DNA of 64,000 nucleotides from Corynebacterium suedekumii (lineage in GTDB: Bacteria > Actinomycetota > Actinomycetes > Mycobacteriales > Mycobacteriaceae), in contig NZ_CP126970.1 of the NCBI RefSeq assembly GCF_030252185.1, positions 310,001 to 374,000 of the forward strand, given 5' to 3'. The notes under the pieces are model-generated. The model was not told the origin of the DNA and did not search any database. It was given only the letters and a program-made list of their open reading frames with translations. Both the position numbers and the translations under genes were made by a program. Position 1 is the first letter of the stretch. Every line of letters starts with the position of its first letter. This document shows, piece after piece, positions 9,738 through 18,725 of the stretch.

Positions 9738-9767
9738 GTAACTGTAACGAACGGTCGGTACAGTTAC
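9738..9767. promoter_or_regulatory. 30-bp palindromic operator with divergent -10 elements
   Basis: The arms GTAACTGTA (9738-9746) and TACAGTTAC (9759-9767) are perfect inverted repeats, and the 12-bp core is nearly symmetric too: 13 of 15 positions pair. Each arm contains TACAGT, a good actinobacterial -10 hexamer, facing outward toward pqo and toward the MFS gene. A TetR dimer pair bound here would block both promoters. The downstream fused TetR protein is the obvious candidate. Confidence 0.75.
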
Positions 9768-9828
9768 GCGCCGTGAGCACCCCCTGCAACGCTGGACCTT
9801 CCTCCTGGTCATCTCCCTCGGACTGCTG

Positions 9829-11682
9829 ATGATCGGCGTGGACAACTCGATCCTCTACACCGCCCTGCCGGAACTGCGCGCCCAACTCGGCACCACGGAC
9901 ACGCAGGCACTGTGGATCATCAACGCCTACCCGCTCGTGCTCGCCGGCCTGCTGCTGGGCACCGGCACCCTCGGTGACCGAATCGGTCACCGGCTCATGT
10001 TCCTCGTGGGCCTGACCGTCTTCGGTGTCGCCTCCCTGGCGGCCGCCTTCGCACCCGGCGCGTGGTTCCTCGTCGGCGCCCGGGCCCTCCTCGGTTTCGG
10101 CGCCGCCGTGATGATGCCCGCCACCCTCGCACTCATCCGCATCACCTTCACCGAGGAACGCGAACGCAACACCGCCATCGGCGTGTGGGGCTCGGTGGCC
10201 GTCATCGGTGCGGCGGCCGGCCCCGTCGTCGGTGGCCTGCTGCTGGAGTACTTCTGGTGGGGGTCGATCTTCCTCATCAACGTCCCCATCGTGCTGCTCA
10301 CCATCGCCGCCACGATCGTCGTCGCCCCGGCGAACATGCCCAACCCGTCGAAGCACTGGGACGCCGTCTCCTCCGTCTACGCGCTGCTCACCCTCTCGGG
10401 TCTGGTGATGACGATCAAGGAGCTGGCCAACCCGGACCGCACCTGGTGGCTGCTGGCGGTCTCCGCGGTGATCGCCGCCGGCGGCGGTATCGCCTTCACC
10501 CGCCGTCAGGGTCGCCTGTCCGACCCGCTGCTGGCGTTCGACGTCTTCCGCTCCCGCATCTTCACCGGCGGGGTCCTGGCGGCCGGCGGCGCGATGTTCG
10601 CCGTCGCCGGACTGGAGCTGATGACCACGCAACGGTTCCAGCTCGTCCTCGGCTACAGCCCGTTGGAGGCCGGACTGCTCATCATCGCCGTGACGGTCGC
10701 GGCGTTCCCCCTCTCCATCCTCGGCGGCGCGTTCCTGCACCGGGTCGGGTTCATCCCCCTCATCACCGGCGGATTCGTGGCCGTGGCCGTCGGCGTCGGG
10801 CTGGCCGCCTTCTTCGGCGCCGCCGACAACATTCCCGCCTTCGTCGCCGCGCTGGCACTGGTGGGGGCGGGCGCCGGTGCGATCATGTCGGTGTCCTCCA
10901 CCGCCATCGTCGGTGCCGCCCCCGTGCGCCGGGCCGGCATGGCGGCGGGTGTGGAGGAGGTGTCCTACGAGTTCGGCACCCTGCTGTCGGTGGCCATCTT
11001 CGGCAGCCTCCTGCCGGTCCTCCAGCTCGCGTTGGGCACCCACGACGCCGCCTACTTCCGGATCCTCACCATCCTCGCCGTCTCCGCGGCCGTGTTCGCC
11101 GGCATCACCGCCTGGTGCTTCCGCGGCAACCCGAAGGGGCGGGCCTTGCGCACCAGTAAACGGGACTGGATCATCACCTCCGCCATCCGGGTCATCGAGG
11201 ACCGGGGGGTGGAGGCACTGAGCTTCGAGACCCTCGCCGAGGCCGCCGGGCTGTCCAAGTCCGGCATCATCTACCACTTCCCCACCCGCCAGGACCTCCT
11301 GCTGGCGATCAACCAGTACTTCATCGACACGTGGGAGGCCCAGCTGGAGGACATCGCCGGCGCCCCCGCCACCGACCTCGATCCCGGCCAGCGCCTGCGC
11401 GCCGTGGTGCTGAGCATGCGCGACGACGCCGAACCCGCCGAGCTGCTCATGTGCCTGGAGTCCCGCCGCCATCCTGAACTGCCGGAGATGTGGGCGGCGC
11501 TGGAGGACCAGTGGATGGTCGCCGATCCGCGCAGCGAGCTCTACCCCGTCCAGCTCATGGCCTACGGCCTCTGGGCCCACGACCACGTCCACCACTCCCC
11601 CCTGTCGGAGGCGGACCGGGCACACCTGGTGGATGCGATCCTGCGCCAGATCCCCGGACTGCCCTTAGACTTCCCTGCATGA
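9829..11682 (+). CDS. MFS multidrug exporter fused to a TetR regulator (CgmA-CgmR-like)
   Basis: One 617-codon frame encodes two proteins that are separate in C. glutamicum (cgmA, cgmR). Residues 1 to about 435 are a DHA2-type MFS transporter (start VDNSILYTALPELR, motif GDRIGHR, many membrane segments). Residues 440-617 are a TetR regulator with HTH LSFETLAEAAGLSKSGIIYHF. There is no stop between them; an in-frame TTG at 11146 after an AAGGGGCGG box could start the regulator alone. At the 5' end the likely GTG start at 9773 is out of frame by one base in the C5 tract 9780-9784; adding one C gives MSTPLQRWTFLLVISLGLL. As printed, ATG 9829 begins inside the first membrane helix. The stop overlaps the next gene (ATGA). 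Confidence 0.75.
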   Translation: MIGVDNSILYTALPELRAQLGTTDTQALWIINAYPLVLAGLLLGTGTLGDRIGHRLMFLVGLTVFGVASLAAAFAPGAWFLVGARALLGFGAAVMMPATLALIRITFTEERERNTAIGVWGSVAVIGAAAGPVVGGLLLEYFWWGSIFLINVPIVLLTIAATIVVAPANMPNPSKHWDAVSSVYALLTLSGLVMTIKELANPDRTWWLLAVSAVIAAGGGIAFTRRQGRLSDPLLAFDVFRSRIFTGGVLAAGGAMFAVAGLELMTTQRFQLVLGYSPLEAGLLIIAVTVAAFPLSILGGAFLHRVGFIPLITGGFVAVAVGVGLAAFFGAADNIPAFVAALALVGAGAGAIMSVSSTAIVGAAPVRRAGMAAGVEEVSYEFGTLLSVAIFGSLLPVLQLALGTHDAAYFRILTILAVSAAVFAGITAWCFRGNPKGRALRTSKRDWIITSAIRVIEDRGVEALSFETLAEAAGLSKSGIIYHFPTRQDLLLAINQYFIDTWEAQLEDIAGAPATDLDPGQRLRAVVLSMRDDAEPAELLMCLESRRHPELPEMWAALEDQWMVADPRSELYPVQLMAYGLWAHDHVHHSPLSEADRAHLVDAILRQIPGLPLDFPA

Positions 11683-12977
11683 ACCATGTGCGCACCGACC
11701 GCGTCACCGTCACGTCCTGGGCCCTGTGGGACTGGGGATCGGCCGCGTTCAACGCCGTCCTGGTCACGTTCATCTTCTCCGTCTACCTCACCGACTCTGT
11801 CGGCCAGACCCTGGACACCTCCGCCACCCCGACGCAGCTCTACGGCTGGGTGATGGCGGTCGCGGGTGTGACCATCGCCGTGGTCGCCCCCATCATCGGC
11901 CAACGCTCCGACATCCGCGGCACCCGCCGCCGCTCACTGGCGGTGTGGACGTTCGTGACCGTGGCGCTCATGGCGGCGTTGTTCGCGGTGCGCAATGACG
12001 CCCCCGTCTACTTCTGGCTCGGCGCGATCATCATGGCCGTGGCCTCCGTGCTTTTCGAGTTCGCCGAGGTCAACTACTACGCCCAGCTCAACCAGATCTC
12101 CACCCCCGACAACGTCGGCCGGGTCTCCGGCTTCGGGTGGGGCATGGGGTACGCCGGCGGCATCGTCCTGCTGCTCATCTGCTACGTCGGCTTCGTCGCG
12201 GGCGAAGGCGGCATGTTCGGCCTGCCCACCGAGGGCGGCCTCAACATCCGGCTGGTGGCGGTGTTCGCCGCCGTGTGGTTCGGCATCTTCGCCCTCCCCG
12301 TCCTCCTCCGCGTCCCCGAGGCGCCACCGTCCGGCGCCGCGGACACCGAGGGCGTCATCGACGCGTATCGACGCCTCCTCGCCACCATCCGCGACCTCTG
12401 GCACACCGACCGCAACGCCGTCTTCTTCCTCGTCGCCTCCGCCGTCTTCCGCGACGGCCTGGCCGGTGTGTTCACCTTCGGTGCCATCCTCGCGGTGACC
12501 GTCTACGGACTGACCCCCGGCGACGTCCTCATCTTCGGCGTCGCCGCCAACGTCGCCGCCGCCGGCGGTGCCATGCTCGGCGGCTGGCTCGACGACAGGG
12601 TGGGCCCCAAACCCATCATCCTCGGCTCCCTCATCCTCATGATCGCCGCCGCCGTCGCGCTCTTCTTCGTCGACGGCCCCCAGATGTTCTGGATCTTCGG
12701 CCTCATCCTCTGCCTGTTCGTCGGCCCCGCCCAGTCGGCGGCCCGCTCCTTCCTCTCCCGGGTGGCCACCGCCGGCACCGAGGGCCAGCTCTTCGGCCTC
12801 TACGTCACCACCGGCCGGGCCGTCTCCTGGCTGTCTCCGCTGGCCTTCGGTGTCTTTGTCTCCCTGGCCGGTGGCGCCGACCGGGCCGGCATCCTCGGCA
12901 TCGGCCTCATCCTGCTCGTCGGCGCCCTGCTCCTGCTGCCGGTCAAGGACCCGACCAGCGCTGACCCCCGGAACTAG
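11679..12977 (+). CDS. MFS transporter, UMF1/Atg22-like
   Basis: A 432-aa membrane protein with about twelve hydrophobic segments. The start MNHVRTDRVTVTSWALWDWGSAAFN and the FAEVNYYAQLNQIS and SGFGWGMGYAGGI segments are typical of the UMF1 (Atg22-like) branch of the major facilitator superfamily, whose bacterial substrates are mostly unknown. The ATG at 11679 overlaps the TGA of the transporter-regulator gene, so translation is coupled. The open frame extends upstream to 11490 only as a shadow frame. Likely last gene of the cgm operon. Confidence 0.8.
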   Translation: MNHVRTDRVTVTSWALWDWGSAAFNAVLVTFIFSVYLTDSVGQTLDTSATPTQLYGWVMAVAGVTIAVVAPIIGQRSDIRGTRRRSLAVWTFVTVALMAALFAVRNDAPVYFWLGAIIMAVASVLFEFAEVNYYAQLNQISTPDNVGRVSGFGWGMGYAGGIVLLLICYVGFVAGEGGMFGLPTEGGLNIRLVAVFAAVWFGIFALPVLLRVPEAPPSGAADTEGVIDAYRRLLATIRDLWHTDRNAVFFLVASAVFRDGLAGVFTFGAILAVTVYGLTPGDVLIFGVAANVAAAGGAMLGGWLDDRVGPKPIILGSLILMIAAAVALFFVDGPQMFWIFGLILCLFVGPAQSAARSFLSRVATAGTEGQLFGLYVTTGRAVSWLSPLAFGVFVSLAGGADRAGILGIGLILLVGALLLLPVKDPTSADPRN

Positions 12978-13050
12978 GCACCGCTCAGGGCAGCCCGATC
13001 GCATGCGGCTGGGTCCACGCGGAGTGCCACTGCCCCTCCAGCTCCACCTC

Positions 13051-13652
13051 TCACGGCCGGTGCAGATCAATGCACACATCCGAGAACGTCAGGTGCCGGT
13101 AGCCGCGTGCCATGGCGTCGTTGGCCTTCCAGTAGTCCTTCACCACCAACTTCGCCGGCTCATGGACCCCGTCCCGGAAATACTTACCCAGCAGGGCGTT
13201 CTGCTCGAAGGTGTAACCCCGCTCCTTCAGCGCCCGGAACAGCATCCGTTCGGTCTCCGAGTCCGCGCCTATCGACGCCCGCCGGATCCGCTCCCGCCGC
13301 CGCACCGGGATCTTCCCCCCACGTCAGCAGGTCCTCCTCCAACGCCTCTCCCCCGGCGCCCCCGGTCGCGGCGCTCGATCTCCCGCACCGCATACTGATC
13401 CACCTTCACGGGGACATCGAGGGCAGTGCGCAGGGGCGTGGCAATGCGGAGTCCGTCGTTGACCTCGAAGGGGCGATGATCGACCTGAACTCCCGGTTCC
13501 GCGGCACGTGCACGCTCACCGGGGGTACTCACCCGCCTGTTCATGCGCAGCTGCACCATACGGATTCTGGTGCGCCAACGCCCGGAGCACCACCGGACCG
13601 GTGGGCCGGTCGGAGGTGAACAGGCCTCCGCGAGCTCCCGCGTGGTGAACAC
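13051..13652 (-). pseudogene. Remnant of a DUF559/AbiEi-like protein
   Basis: Two overlapping minus-strand frames together resemble a family with an AbiEi-like N-terminal HTH and a Vsr-like nuclease-fold C terminus. Frame 1 (13269-13652) has FTTRELAEA near its start and GLRIATPLRTALDVPVKVD. Frame 2 (13051-13305) has GADSETERMLFRALKERGY and ends WKANDAMARGYRHLTFSDVC. The parts lie in different frames and the central nuclease segment is missing, so this is a frameshifted, internally deleted gene. Family assignment is from memory of motif order and is tentative. The flanks 12978-13050 and 13653-13738 hold nothing else recognisable. Confidence 0.45.
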
Positions 13653-13738
13653 CTACCGACCGTCCGGCAATGTCGTCATGGCTTCCCCCTTCCCCCACTC
13701 AGACCCCACCGACGGCCCGGAGGTTCCCGGAAACTGCC

Positions 13739-13794
13739 TTCACCTCCGGAACGTGACCGCCAACCCCCATGGACGGCGGTGTTCCGGAGGTGAA
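13739..13794. terminator. Large stem-loop after ddh
   Basis: TTCACCTCCGGAAC (13739-13752) pairs perfectly with GTTCCGGAGGTGAA (13781-13794), and ACCGCC/GGCGGT (13756-13761, 13775-13780) extends the stem inward. It begins 8 bp past the ddh stop and has no clear T-tract, as is common in actinobacteria. It could stop transcription from both sides. Confidence 0.6.
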
Positions 13795-13801
13795 TGCAGG
13801 A

Positions 13802-14755
13802 CTACACGTCGCGGGCGATGAGATCGTCGAGCGAATCCGGAGAGATGAGGTAGGGCGCGACCTCGAGGACGGTGTAGGCGCCCGGCTCGGTGATCCGGTG
13901 GGCTGCCCGGGAGTAGGCCAGCGCGACGGCGGCGGTGAAGTCCGGGTTCCGGTCCAGCTCGAGGGTGTACTCGATGGTCTCGGTGTACCCGCCGGTATCC
14001 CCCGCGGTGACCACGTGGCCGCCGTGGGGCATGCCGGTGTGCTCGGCGTCGAAGGTGGCCTCGTCGACGAAGTTGACCTCCACCTGGTAGCCGACGAAGT
14101 AGTCCGGCATGGTGCGGATCTCGTTCTCGATGCGCTCGTGGTCGGCCTCGTCGGCGACGACGAAGCAGCGACGCAGGTGGGCGTCCTTGCCGGTCAGCTG
14201 GCCGGCCTCGCCCTTGCGGGCGGCGTCGAGGGCGTCAGGAGAGGGAATGGTGTACTGGACGGCCTTGTGGACGCCGGGGATGCGTCGCAAAGCATCGGAG
14301 TGGCCCTGGGACAGGCCCGGACCCCAGAAGGTGTGCTGCGCCGCGCCCGGGAGGATGGCCTGCGCCATGGTGCGGTTGAGGGAGAACATGCCCGGATCCC
14401 AGCCGGTGGAGACGACGGCGACGGTGCCGTTCTCCTTCGCGATCTCATCCATCTGGGCGCGGTGGCGCGGGACATCACGGTGGTTGTCGTAGGTGTCCAC
14501 GGTGTTCGCGTGGCGGATGAACTCCGGCGCCTGCTCCGGGATGTCGGTGGCGGAGCCGAGACAGAGCACCGCGACGTCGAACTGGTCGCGGTAGTCGGCG
14601 AACTCCGCGACCGGCCACACGGCGGCATCCGTGTCCAGGGTCTCGCGGCGGGAGAAGATGCCGGCGAGCGTCATGTCCGGCTGCGCCTTGATGAGCTTCT
14701 CCACCGACTTACCGAGGTTGCCGTATCCGACGATCGCGATCCTGATGTCTGCCAT
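13802..14755 (-). CDS. ddh: meso-Diaminopimelate D-dehydrogenase
   Basis: A 317-aa NADPH-dependent enzyme that makes meso-diaminopimelate directly from tetrahydrodipicolinate, the short lysine and peptidoglycan route of corynebacteria (C. glutamicum Ddh is about 320 aa). The Rossmann start IRIAIVGYGNLGKSVEKLI and the segments LCLGSATDIPEQAPEF, VSTGWDPGMFSLNR and FWGPGLSQGHSDALRRIPGV are family signatures. The ATG at 14755 follows an AAGGAGCAGCA ribosome site. It lies between a strong hairpin and a tRNA gene, probably monocistronic. Confidence 0.95.
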   Translation of the reverse strand: MADIRIAIVGYGNLGKSVEKLIKAQPDMTLAGIFSRRETLDTDAAVWPVAEFADYRDQFDVAVLCLGSATDIPEQAPEFIRHANTVDTYDNHRDVPRHRAQMDEIAKENGTVAVVSTGWDPGMFSLNRTMAQAILPGAAQHTFWGPGLSQGHSDALRRIPGVHKAVQYTIPSPDALDAARKGEAGQLTGKDAHLRRCFVVADEADHERIENEIRTMPDYFVGYQVEVNFVDEATFDAEHTGMPHGGHVVTAGDTGGYTETIEYTLELDRNPDFTAAVALAYSRAAHRITEPGAYTVLEVAPYLISPDSLDDLIARDV

Positions 14756-14820
14756 TGCTGCTCCTTGAGTCTGGTCCGATGATCGGGAACCAGTCTACGG
14801 CCGGGCCGCCGCGGCGTGAG

Positions 14821-14893
14821 AGCTGGAGACGAGACTTGAACTCGCAACCTACGGTTTACAAGACCGTTGCGCTACCGATTGCGCCACTCCAGC
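14821..14893 (-). tRNA. tRNA-Thr (anticodon TGT)
   Basis: Read on the minus strand, the acceptor stem GCTGGAG pairs with CTCCAGC. The D arm is GCGCAATCGGTAGCGC. The anticodon stem ACGGT/ACCGT carries loop CTTGTAA, giving anticodon TGT (threonine, codon ACA). The T arm contains GAGTTCAAGTCTC (GTTCAAG loop). CCA is not encoded. It reads away from thrE, which starts 85 bp further right. Confidence 0.95.
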
Positions 14894-14966
14894 AGTCGCG
14901 GACACCCGGTCCGCTGGTGTGATGGTACCCGAGCGGCCCGCGGCTCCGGAAACCGCCGCGGACTGC

Positions 14967-14972
14967 TAGTCT
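14967..14972 (+). promoter_or_regulatory. Probable -10 element for thrE (leaderless)
   Basis: TAGTCT lies six bases before the GTG start of thrE and no ribosome-binding site is visible between them. This spacing fits a leaderless transcript beginning at or near the GTG, a common arrangement in corynebacteria. Confidence 0.45.
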
Positions 14973-14978
14973 CCTCAC

Positions 14979-16472
14979 GTGTCCGGAATGTTTGAGAAGC
15001 TCGGATCGTTGTTCGCCGGCTCCGGCCGCATCGCGACGATCGACGCCGCGAAGGCCGCCCCACCGCCCTCCCCGCTGGCACCGATCGACCTCACCGATCA
15101 CGCCCAGGTGGCCGCCGTCATGGACCTGGCCGCCCGGATCGGTGACATCCTGTTGTCCTCCGGCACGTCCAACTCGGACACCAAGGCGCAGATCCATGCG
15201 GTGACCTCCGCGTACGGCCTGCACTACTGCCACGTGGACATCACGATGAACACCATCACGATCTTCACCACCATCGGGCACGGCCGGAAGACCCCGGTCA
15301 ACGTGTTCCGGGTGGTGCGGTCGCTGACGACGGACTTCTCCAAGCTCTCCGAGGTCGACCGGCTCATCCGCTCCATTCAGGCGGGTGCAACCCCGCCGGA
15401 GGTCGCCGAGAAGATCCTCGACGAGCTCGCGGCCAAGCCCGCCGAGTACGGGGCGTGGACCGCGGTCATGGGCTGGGGCGTCATGGGTGGCGCGGTCGCC
15501 GTCATGCTCGGCGGTGGCTGGCTGGTGGCGCTCACCGCGTTCGTCACCTCGGTGCTCATCATGGCGATGAACACGTGGCTGGGCCGCAACCAGCTGCCGT
15601 TGTTCTTCCAGAACGTCTTCGGCGGGATCGTGGCCACGGTGCCGGCGGCGGTGATCTACTCGCTGGCCGCGGAGCTGGGGTTCCGGATCTCGCCGTCGCA
15701 GATCATCGCGTCGGGCATCATCGTCCTGCTCGCCGGTCTCACGCTGGTGCAGTCGCTGCAGGACGGGATCACAGGGGCGCCGGTGACGGCCTCAGCACGC
15801 TTCTTCGAGACACTCCTGTTCACCGGTGCCATCGTCGCCGGCGTGGGTATCGGCATCTCGTTGACGGCCCTGCTGGGCATTTCCCTGCCTCCCCTGGAGA
15901 CGACCGCTGCGCCGAACTTCACCTCCGTCACGGTCCGCGTCATCAGCGGCGCGGTGGCGGCGGCCGGGTTCGCGGTGGCCAGTTACGCGGAATGGTCCTC
16001 GGTGGCGATCTCCGCGCTCACGGCCCTGGCGGGGTCCGGTTTCTACCATTTCGTCCTCGTGCCCTACGGTTTCGGCTCCGTCATCGCGGCCTCCGTCGCC
16101 GCCGTGGTCATCGGCCTCGCCGGTGGTCTGCTCGCCCGTCGTTTCCTCATCCCGCCGCTCATCACCGCCATCGCCGGCATCACCCCGTTCCTGCCAGGTC
16201 TGTCGGTCTACCGCGGCATGTACGCGGCGATGCACGAGCAGATGCTCGTCGGCTTCACCAACATCGCCACCGCGCTGGCGATCGCCTGTGGCCTGGCGGC
16301 GGGTGTGGTCCTCGGCGAGTGGGTGGCCCGCCGCCTGCGCCGCCCGCCGAAGCTCAACCCCTACCGTTATTTCCGTGCCACCCGCCGGGTGACGTTCCAG
16401 CAGATGGCCCAGGCCGCGCAGCCGCGTCCCCGGAGGCGGGTGCGCCGGGCCCGCGGGCATAGCGTAGAATAA
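14979..16472 (+). CDS. thrE: Threonine/serine exporter
   Basis: A 497-aa inner-membrane exporter (C. glutamicum ThrE is about 489 aa). The cytosolic N-terminal half has the hydrolase-like ThrE signature [16 protein letters not shown] and [12 protein letters not shown]; from about residue 160 there are some ten membrane helices, including [20 protein letters not shown] and the motif [17 protein letters not shown]. The tail after residue 450 is strongly basic. ThrE exports L-threonine and L-serine by proton motive force. The GTG at 14979 is the chosen start. Confidence 0.95.
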   Translation: MSGMFEKLGSLFAGSGRIATIDAAKAAPPPSPLAPIDLTDHAQVAAVMDLAARIGDILLSSGTSNSDTKAQIHAVTSAYGLHYCHVDITMNTITIFTTIGHGRKTPVNVFRVVRSLTTDFSKLSEVDRLIRSIQAGATPPEVAEKILDELAAKPAEYGAWTAVMGWGVMGGAVAVMLGGGWLVALTAFVTSVLIMAMNTWLGRNQLPLFFQNVFGGIVATVPAAVIYSLAAELGFRISPSQIIASGIIVLLAGLTLVQSLQDGITGAPVTASARFFETLLFTGAIVAGVGIGISLTALLGISLPPLETTAAPNFTSVTVRVISGAVAAAGFAVASYAEWSSVAISALTALAGSGFYHFVLVPYGFGSVIAASVAAVVIGLAGGLLARRFLIPPLITAIAGITPFLPGLSVYRGMYAAMHEQMLVGFTNIATALAIACGLAAGVVLGEWVARRLRRPPKLNPYRYFRATRRVTFQQMAQAAQPRPRRRVRRARGHSVE

Positions 16473-16543
16473 GTGCTCTATTGCGCCCGTCAGCTGCCCT
16501 GATCAGGTGCGCCTCACTCCCCGACCTACTCCCAGGAGGATCC

Positions 16544-16888
16544 ATGCCGCCCAAGGTCACAGATACCCGTCCGACTCCCGAAGCTCTCCACGCCGTCGAG
16601 GCGGAGACCGCCGCCGCGGCCCGCCGCATCGTCGCCACCTACGCCGAGGACTTCCTGGACGGTGTGACCCTGATGTGCATGCTCGGCGTCGAGCCGGAGG
16701 GCCTGGTGTACAAGAAGGTCGCCGCGGAGGCCGAGGAGGCCGCCCCGAAGGCCACCAAGCGCACCCGCAAGGCTGCGAAGAAGGCCACGAAGAAGACCAC
16801 CAAGAAGACCGCGAAGAAGACGACGAAGAAGGCCACCAAGAAGGCGACGAAGAAGACCACCGCCAAGAAGACCACCAAGAAGGCCTGA
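16544..16888 (+). CDS. Small histone-H1-like Lys/Ala/Thr-rich protein
   Basis: A 114-aa protein with a folded-looking acidic N-terminal half (about 1-65) and a tail of roughly 45 residues built almost only of Lys, Thr and Ala in [14 protein letters not shown] units. Such tails bind DNA or polyanions, as in eukaryotic histone H1 and actinobacterial HupB tails. A strong AGGAGGATCC ribosome site precedes the ATG at 16544. It lies between thrE and otsA as a similar small gene does in C. glutamicum. The repetitive 3' half (16770-16885) is prone to replication slippage, so tail length may vary between strains. A role in nucleoid structure is inference. Confidence 0.75.
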   Translation: MPPKVTDTRPTPEALHAVEAETAAAARRIVATYAEDFLDGVTLMCMLGVEPEGLVYKKVAAEAEEAAPKATKRTRKAAKKATKKTTKKTAKKTTKKATKKATKKTTAKKTTKKA

Positions 16889-16899
16889 CCCTTTCAGTC

Positions 16900-18258
16900 A
16901 TGAGCGGCGACAACAGCTTCGTGGTCGTGGCCAACCGCCTGCCGGTTGACCTGCACACCGCCCCCGACGGCACCCGCACCTGGACGCCCAGCCCGGGTGG
17001 GCTCGTCGCCGCGCTCTCCCCGGTCCTGGAACGCCAGCAGGGGTGCTGGGTCGGCTGGCCCGGGATCGCGGACGAGGCTCCGGAGCCCTTCCGCACCGAC
17101 GCCGGGGTGCTGCTGCATCCGGTGAGGCTCACCGCCGCGGACTTCGAGGGGTTCTACGAGGGGTTCTCCAACGCGACGTTGTGGCCGCTGTACCACGACC
17201 TCATCGTTACCCCCGTCTACGACCGCGACTGGTGGGCTGCGTACCGGGACGTCAACCTGCGGTTCGCCACCGAGGTCGCCGAGGTCGCCGCCGAGGGTGC
17301 GACGGTGTGGGTGCAGGACTACCAGCTGCAGCTGCTACCCGGCATCCTCCGTCAACTGCGCCCCGACCTGCGGATCGGTTTCTTCCTGCACATCCCCTTC
17401 CCCGGTGCGGACCTGTTCCGTCAGCTGCCGTGGCGCGAGGAGATCATCCGCGGGTTGTGCGGGGCGGACCTCATCGGTTTCCACCTCGAGTCCGGGGCCC
17501 GGAACTTCCTCGACCTGGCCCGCCGCTCCGGCGTGGAGATCGATGACGCGCAGGTCGGCGCGTTCCCCATCTCCATCGACCCGGGCTCGCTCGGGACGGG
17601 GGAGCCGGGGGGTGTGGAGAAGCTGCGGGAGTCCCTGGGAAACCCGGCCACGGTGATCCTCGGGGTGGACCGCCTGGACTACACCAAGGGAATCCTCCAG
17701 CGGCTGCTGGCCGTCGAGGAGCTGCTCGAGTCCGGGGCGCTCGATCCGGACCAGGTTGTGCTCATCCAGATCGCCACCCCCTCCCGCGAGCGGATCGACC
17801 AGTACCAGGTCGCCCGATCCCAGGTGGAGGAGGCCGTCGGCCGGATCAACGGCCGCTTCGGGTCCGTCGGTCACCCGGTGGTGCACTACCTGCACCAGTC
17901 CCTGCCGAAGGATGAGCTGCGCACCTACTACGAGGCGGCGGACGTCATGCTGGTCACCCCGTTCAAGGACGGTATGAACCTGGTGGCCAAGGAGTATGTC
18001 GCCTGCCACGGTGACGGCTCCGGCGCCCTGGTGCTCTCCGAGTTCGCCGGCGCGGCCGTGGAGCTGCATCAGGCGAACCTGTGCAACCCCTTCGACCTGG
18101 AGTCCATCAAGCGGGCGTTGGCCACCGCCGTCACTGGTCTGGCCCAGCAGCCGGAGGTGATGCGGGAGCGGATGCTCGCCATGCACCGGCAGGTGCATGA
18201 GCACGACGTCACCCGCTGGGCCGACTCCTTCCTCACGGCACTGGAGGCCCGACGATGA
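16900..18258 (+). CDS. otsA: Trehalose-6-phosphate synthase
   Basis: A 452-aa GT20 glycosyltransferase that joins UDP- or ADP-glucose to glucose-6-phosphate. Family marks are [68 protein letters not shown] and [16 protein letters not shown]. The ATG at 16900 follows the histone-like gene by 11 bp. OtsA, the lipoprotein and OtsB run in series, so the operon makes trehalose, which corynebacteria need for trehalose mycolates of the cell envelope. Confidence 0.96.
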   Translation: MSGDNSFVVVANRLPVDLHTAPDGTRTWTPSPGGLVAALSPVLERQQGCWVGWPGIADEAPEPFRTDAGVLLHPVRLTAADFEGFYEGFSNATLWPLYHDLIVTPVYDRDWWAAYRDVNLRFATEVAEVAAEGATVWVQDYQLQLLPGILRQLRPDLRIGFFLHIPFPGADLFRQLPWREEIIRGLCGADLIGFHLESGARNFLDLARRSGVEIDDAQVGAFPISIDPGSLGTGEPGGVEKLRESLGNPATVILGVDRLDYTKGILQRLLAVEELLESGALDPDQVVLIQIATPSRERIDQYQVARSQVEEAVGRINGRFGSVGHPVVHYLHQSLPKDELRTYYEAADVMLVTPFKDGMNLVAKEYVACHGDGSGALVLSEFAGAAVELHQANLCNPFDLESIKRALATAVTGLAQQPEVMRERMLAMHRQVHEHDVTRWADSFLTALEARR

Positions 18259-18716
18259 GGCGCGCTGTGGCAGCGGTGCTCCTGGCCGTGTCCGGTGCCG
18301 GCTCCCTGGTCGCCTGCGGCACCCCGGAGCCGACGGTCCTCGGCTCGACGTGGCAGGTCACCGACGTGTGGGTCACCCCGGGTGATCCGAGTGCGGTCCC
18401 TGACGGCGGCACCCTCGTCTTCGGGGAGGCCTCGCTCGCGGGGTCGACCGGGTGCGCCCCGATCCAGGGGACGGTGACCTTCACCCGGGACGGTGAGACC
18501 GTGCAGGCCGCCGACGCCGACGCCGTCACCGTCGACCGCCTGGAGATCGACGTCCCCGCGGCGGACTGCCCCGCCGCCTGGACGCATGAGCTGCTCACCA
18601 CCATGCTCGAGCCCGGCGCGACGTTCGATCTGCGGCAGGACACGGACACCGAGCTGGTGCTCACCCTGCGCGGCGAGGGTGTCGATCGCCCGGCGATCGG
18701 GCTGGCCGCTGTTTAG
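18255..18716 (+). CDS. Putative lipoprotein between otsA and otsB
   Basis: A 153-aa exported protein. A basic start and hydrophobic stretch lead to the lipobox LVAC with Cys21, so it should be anchored to the outer face of the cytoplasmic membrane. The mature part has [14 protein letters not shown] and further Cys, and loosely resembles META/HslJ-type domains. The ATG overlaps the otsA stop (ATGA), so it is made together with the trehalose enzymes. A similar small gene sits here in C. glutamicum; its function is unknown. Confidence 0.75.
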   Translation: MRRAVAAVLLAVSGAGSLVACGTPEPTVLGSTWQVTDVWVTPGDPSAVPDGGTLVFGEASLAGSTGCAPIQGTVTFTRDGETVQAADADAVTVDRLEIDVPAADCPAAWTHELLTTMLEPGATFDLRQDTDTELVLTLRGEGVDRPAIGLAAV

Positions 18717-18725
18717 AGTGGGGCC

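Noticed and set aside
9220..11625. 801-codon minus-strand frame opposite pqo and the MFS-TetR gene
   Set aside because: Very low-complexity Gly/Asp/Glu-rich translation spanning two real genes and the shared promoter; a shadow frame.
16770..16885. Short repeats that could be read as a CRISPR-like or satellite array
   Set aside because: They are in-frame Lys/Thr/Ala codons of the histone-like protein; no spacers and no regular unit, and no cas genes occur in the window.
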